Source of the DNA: an uncultured Clostridia bacterium
GTDB taxonomy: Bacteria > Bacillota > Clostridia > Lachnospirales > CAG-274
NCBI GenBank assembly: GCA_944383305.1
Contig: CALWOZ010000020.1
Location: 1-46,660 of the forward strand
Length of the DNA: 46,660 nucleotides
Direction of reading: 5' to 3'
How positions within the stretch are numbered: the stretch's first letter is position 1; each line of letters begins with the position of its first letter. Shown in pieces: positions 44,461 to 46,660 of the stretch. The notes under the pieces are model-generated. The model worked only from the letters and a program-made list of their open reading frames with translations, made no database searches and was not told the origin of the DNA. The position numbers and the translations under genes were made by a program.

Positions 44461-46660
44461 TTAAATTTCTAATGATGAACTTTCACTTTCATAATCTTCT
44501 TCATTTTTATTTTTTTCTTTATCAATTATTTGTTTTTTAACAATATAAGCTGTAATTATTAATATTAATATCAACAATAGTATTATAAATAAACTAATAT
44601 TTCCCTCTGCTCCAAAACCAAATGCTGGTTTTTCTGTCAATCTTCTTTCGTTTATTTGTGCTCCATTGTTAGACGCATTTTCTAATATATTATCTATACT
44701 AGTGTCAATAGCTTCTCTGTCTGGAACAATGTTTTGTATAGCTTGTCTTGCTAGTTCTTCATATTCTGGTGTTATAACCTGTAAGTTTCCAAATGTATAT
44801 ACATTATTATCTGGTGTTTGTAGATTTACATTTTCTTCTGTATTATTGTCTACTTCATTGTTATTTCCACCATTATTATCGTTGTTATTTCCACTGTCTA
44901 TTATTGGTGGTGTTACTTGATTATCGTTTGTTGTTGTTTCTGTTTGATTGTCTACACTTGTAGCTTCACTTGTACTTTCTGTGTTATTTCCATCTGGCAC
45001 TGTCTGACTTGTACCTTCTGTACTGCTTTCACTTATTGTCTGACTTGTACTTTCTGTACTACTTTCACTTATTGTCTGACTTGTACTTTCTGTACTACTT
45101 TCGCTTATTGTCTGACTTGTACTTTCTGTGCTACTTTCGCTTATTGTCTGACTTGTACTTTCTGTGCTACTTTCTACAGTGGTTTCTTCTCCTCCACTGC
45201 CTGTTGTTTCTTCTTGTTTTTTAGTCCATTTAGCATATAAATCTATTGTTAGCTTATCTTCACCATTGTCTTCTATACTGTTCCATAAGTTTGTCACTTG
45301 GGTTTTAAATGTATCTTCTTTGAACCAACCGCCAAATCTATAGCCATTTCTTTTAACAGTTTTTAATGTATACTTATCTTCAAATTTAACTGTTTCTGTA
45401 AATATATCATTTGATATATTTTCATTCTGTATTGTCCCATCGTTTAAATGATAATTTATAGTCACATCTTTTTGTTCCCAATTTGCGTTTAATGTTATAT
45501 CTTTTGTTATATCTATTGTTGTATTAAATTGGTTGGAGCCATCTGTCCAATTTATAAATTTATATCCTTTTCTATTTAAGTCTTTATCATCTTGTACTGT
45601 TGGTAAAGTGTATTTTACACCTACATAAGTTGATATAACCTTTGTTTTTGGATTATCTTGTGGATATCCATAATTTAGTGTTAATGTAGCTTGTTGTGCA
45701 TTTTCATCAAATACTGGATATAAGTTTATATTTGTAGCATTCATATTTACAGTTGATACTATATCTTTACCATTAGGTGTTAAAGACCAACCTAAAAATA
45801 ATCCTTGTCCTTGTGGTTGTACACTTGTTAAGTTAATTTCTTCACCTTTTGTATAATGTTTTGTATCAGCTGGTACATCTTTAAGATGGTTACCCTTTTC
45901 ATCAAGATAGTTTACAAAACCTGTTATTTTTGTACTTTCACTAAAAGTTTTTGATTGATTAGATGAATTATTTTGGAATTTACCACTTCCAGTAAATGTA
46001 TATTCTTTGTCAGAAAGTTTTGTTAAATCCTGTATGTTATATACATAGTCTCTTTCTTCTCTATCATTTAAGTTTTGTGTTTCATCTTGTTGACCTGTAG
46101 CTTTTATCTCAGTTAAAACCTCACCATATCCATTGTATACTACATTTATGTTAAAGTCATTAGTATCTTTTCTTGTTACATTAGTGTCTATTTTTATATA
46201 TTGACCTAAATAGTATATTGGTACATTAGGGTCTTGACCACTAGGTTTAACTCCACCCTCTGAGTATTGTTCTATGTATATAGCTTTTAAGTTTTGCATA
46301 CCTAAAAATGCATAATTTTTTATATATGTTGTAGTTTTAGGTATAGTTATTTCTGTTATAGCAGTATTAGAAAATGCACTGTACAATATACTCGTTACCT
46401 TTGGTATTTCTATACTTTTGAGGCTAATACAATCAATAAATACACCCTCCTGTATAATTGTTACCTCTGGTATTTCTATACTTGCTAGATTACTACAACC
46501 TGAAAATGTATAAGCCCCTATACTTGTTACCTTTGGTATTTCTATACTTGCTAGGCTACTACATTCTCTAAATGCAGAATTCTCTATACTTGTTACCTTT
46601 GGTATTTCTATACTTGCTAGGCTACTACATTCTCTAAATGCAGAATTCTCTATACTTGTT
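44461..46660 (-). CDS. BspA-like leucine-rich-repeat surface protein (N-terminus outside window)
   Basis: About 733 codons are visible; the frame is open to the window edge, so the start and signal peptide are missing. Order: 22-residue BspA-type LRRs (SSLASIEIPKVTSI plus AFREC) for about the first 110 residues; a beta-rich spacer; two or three Listeria-Bacteroides (InlB B-type) repeats (GYKFINWTDGSNQF, GYRFGGWFKED) at middle; a Ser/Thr/Glu array of 12-residue repeats (SSTESTSQTISE); an Asn-rich stretch; and a C-terminal membrane helix (ISLFIILLLILILIITAYIV) with a charged, acidic tail. There is no LPXTG. It should be an anchored adhesin or host-interaction protein. A TTG at 46386 within the LRRs is not the true start. 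Terminator adjoining. Confidence 0.9.
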   Translation of the reverse strand, partial: TSIENSAFRECSSLASIEIPKVTSIENSAFRECSSLASIEIPKVTSIGAYTFSGCSNLASIEIPEVTIIQEGVFIDCISLKSIEIPKVTSILYSAFSNTAITEITIPKTTTYIKNYAFLGMQNLKAIYIEQYSEGGVKPSGQDPNVPIYYLGQYIKIDTNVTRKDTNDFNINVVYNGYGEVLTEIKATGQQDETQNLNDREERDYVYNIQDLTKLSDKEYTFTGSGKFQNNSSNQSKTFSESTKITGFVNYLDEKGNHLKDVPADTKHYTKGEEINLTSVQPQGQGLFLGWSLTPNGKDIVSTVNMNATNINLYPVFDENAQQATLTLNYGYPQDNPKTKVISTYVGVKYTLPTVQDDKDLNRKGYKFINWTDGSNQFNTTIDITKDITLNANWEQKDVTINYHLNDGTIQNENISNDIFTETVKFEDKYTLKTVKRNGYRFGGWFKEDTFKTQVTNLWNSIEDNGEDKLTIDLYAKWTKKQEETTGSGGEETTVESSTESTSQTISESSTESTSQTISESSTESTSQTISESSTESTSQTISESSTEGTSQTVPDGNNTESTSEATSVDNQTETTTNDNQVTPPIIDSGNNNDNNGGNNNEVDNNTEENVNLQTPDNNVYTFGNLQVITPEYEELARQAIQNIVPDREAIDTSIDNILENASNNGAQINERRLTEKPAFGFGAEGNISLFIILLLILILIITAYIVKKQIIDKEKNKNEEDYESESSSLEI
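45001..45172. repeat. 36-bp tandem repeat, about 4.8 copies
   Basis: Units start at 45001, 45037, 45073, 45109 and 45145, differing by only a few bases. Each encodes the 12-residue Ser/Thr/Glu stalk repeat of the surface protein. Copy number is likely variable. Confidence 0.92.
46429..46660. repeat. 66-bp tandem LRR-coding repeats
   Basis: Consecutive 66-base units encode 22-residue LRRs. The last two (from 46561 and from 46627) are identical over the visible 34 bases, and upstream units diverge progressively. The array runs off the window edge. Confidence 0.88.

Noticed and set aside
44917..45240. Cys-rich plus-strand ORF
   Set aside because: It is the antisense of the 36-base stalk repeat of the surface protein, with no SD or promoter.

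Overview
The window looks like chromosomal DNA of an anaerobic, endospore-forming, low-GC Firmicute of class Clostridia, possibly Lachnospiraceae-like. The evidence is very AT-rich DNA, strong AGGAGG-type ribosome sites, several TTG starts, SpoVT, SpoVS, a SpoIIIE/FtsK translocase, a CIRCE-controlled heat-shock operon and sialic-acid catabolism typical of mucosal residents. Species cannot be fixed by eye. No rRNA, tRNA, CRISPR array or intact insertion sequence was seen. Both window ends fall inside repeat-containing genes for secreted proteins, so both genes are partial.

Layout. 1-3240: head of a secreted repeat protein, an AbgT-family transporter and spoVT (all minus strand), plus a small plus-strand transcription unit with no normal start codon. 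3510-6675: nadE, exoA and a rhodanese. 6901-10174: a secreted GH18 protein, a DAACS symporter and spoVS (minus). 10444-13207: an unknown coiled-coil membrane protein and ogt (plus), then ung and a 46-residue ORF (minus). 13320-15795: a solitary large serine recombinase, then a Cys-rich spore-surface-like gene whose 5' end seems to have been lost next to a repeat element. 16011-19530: an SLH-domain protein and an M23/G5/LysM cell-wall hydrolase, probably one operon. 19624-25120: hrcA-grpE-dnaK with promoter and CIRCE, but dnaJ is cut off from it by an inverted DUF1461 membrane-protein gene. 25121-25956: degenerate-looking sequence. 25957-29186: two tandem diguanylate cyclases, a 45-residue ORF containing a G8 tract, and an XRE regulator. 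29326-36661: purK-purE (minus), then a CDF transporter, ftsK/spoIIIE and a membrane-anchored unknown (plus). 36938-44329: sialic-acid/amino-sugar region in two minus-strand operons (PTS EIICB-nanE; nanA-SSS symporter-YhcH-ROK kinase) with a divergent RpiR regulator. 44461-46660: a BspA-like leucine-rich-repeat surface protein.

How the genes work together. The nan region should import sialic acid (SSS symporter), cleave it (NanA), phosphorylate ManNAc (ROK kinase) and epimerise it to GlcNAc-6-P (NanE), under RpiR control through palindromes at the promoters. The chaperone operon is under HrcA/CIRCE. Several genes point to sporulation and envelope remodelling.

Most notable: (1) a roughly 210-230 bp non-coding repeat with short terminal inverted repeats, present twice in direct orientation (533-765 and 14724-14936), one copy supplying the abgT stop codon and the other abutting the headless spore-type gene; (2) a leader hairpin hiding the SD and start codon of the 46-residue ORF before ung; (3) two further small transcription units with good promoters; (4) the broken hrcA-grpE-dnaK-dnaJ order.
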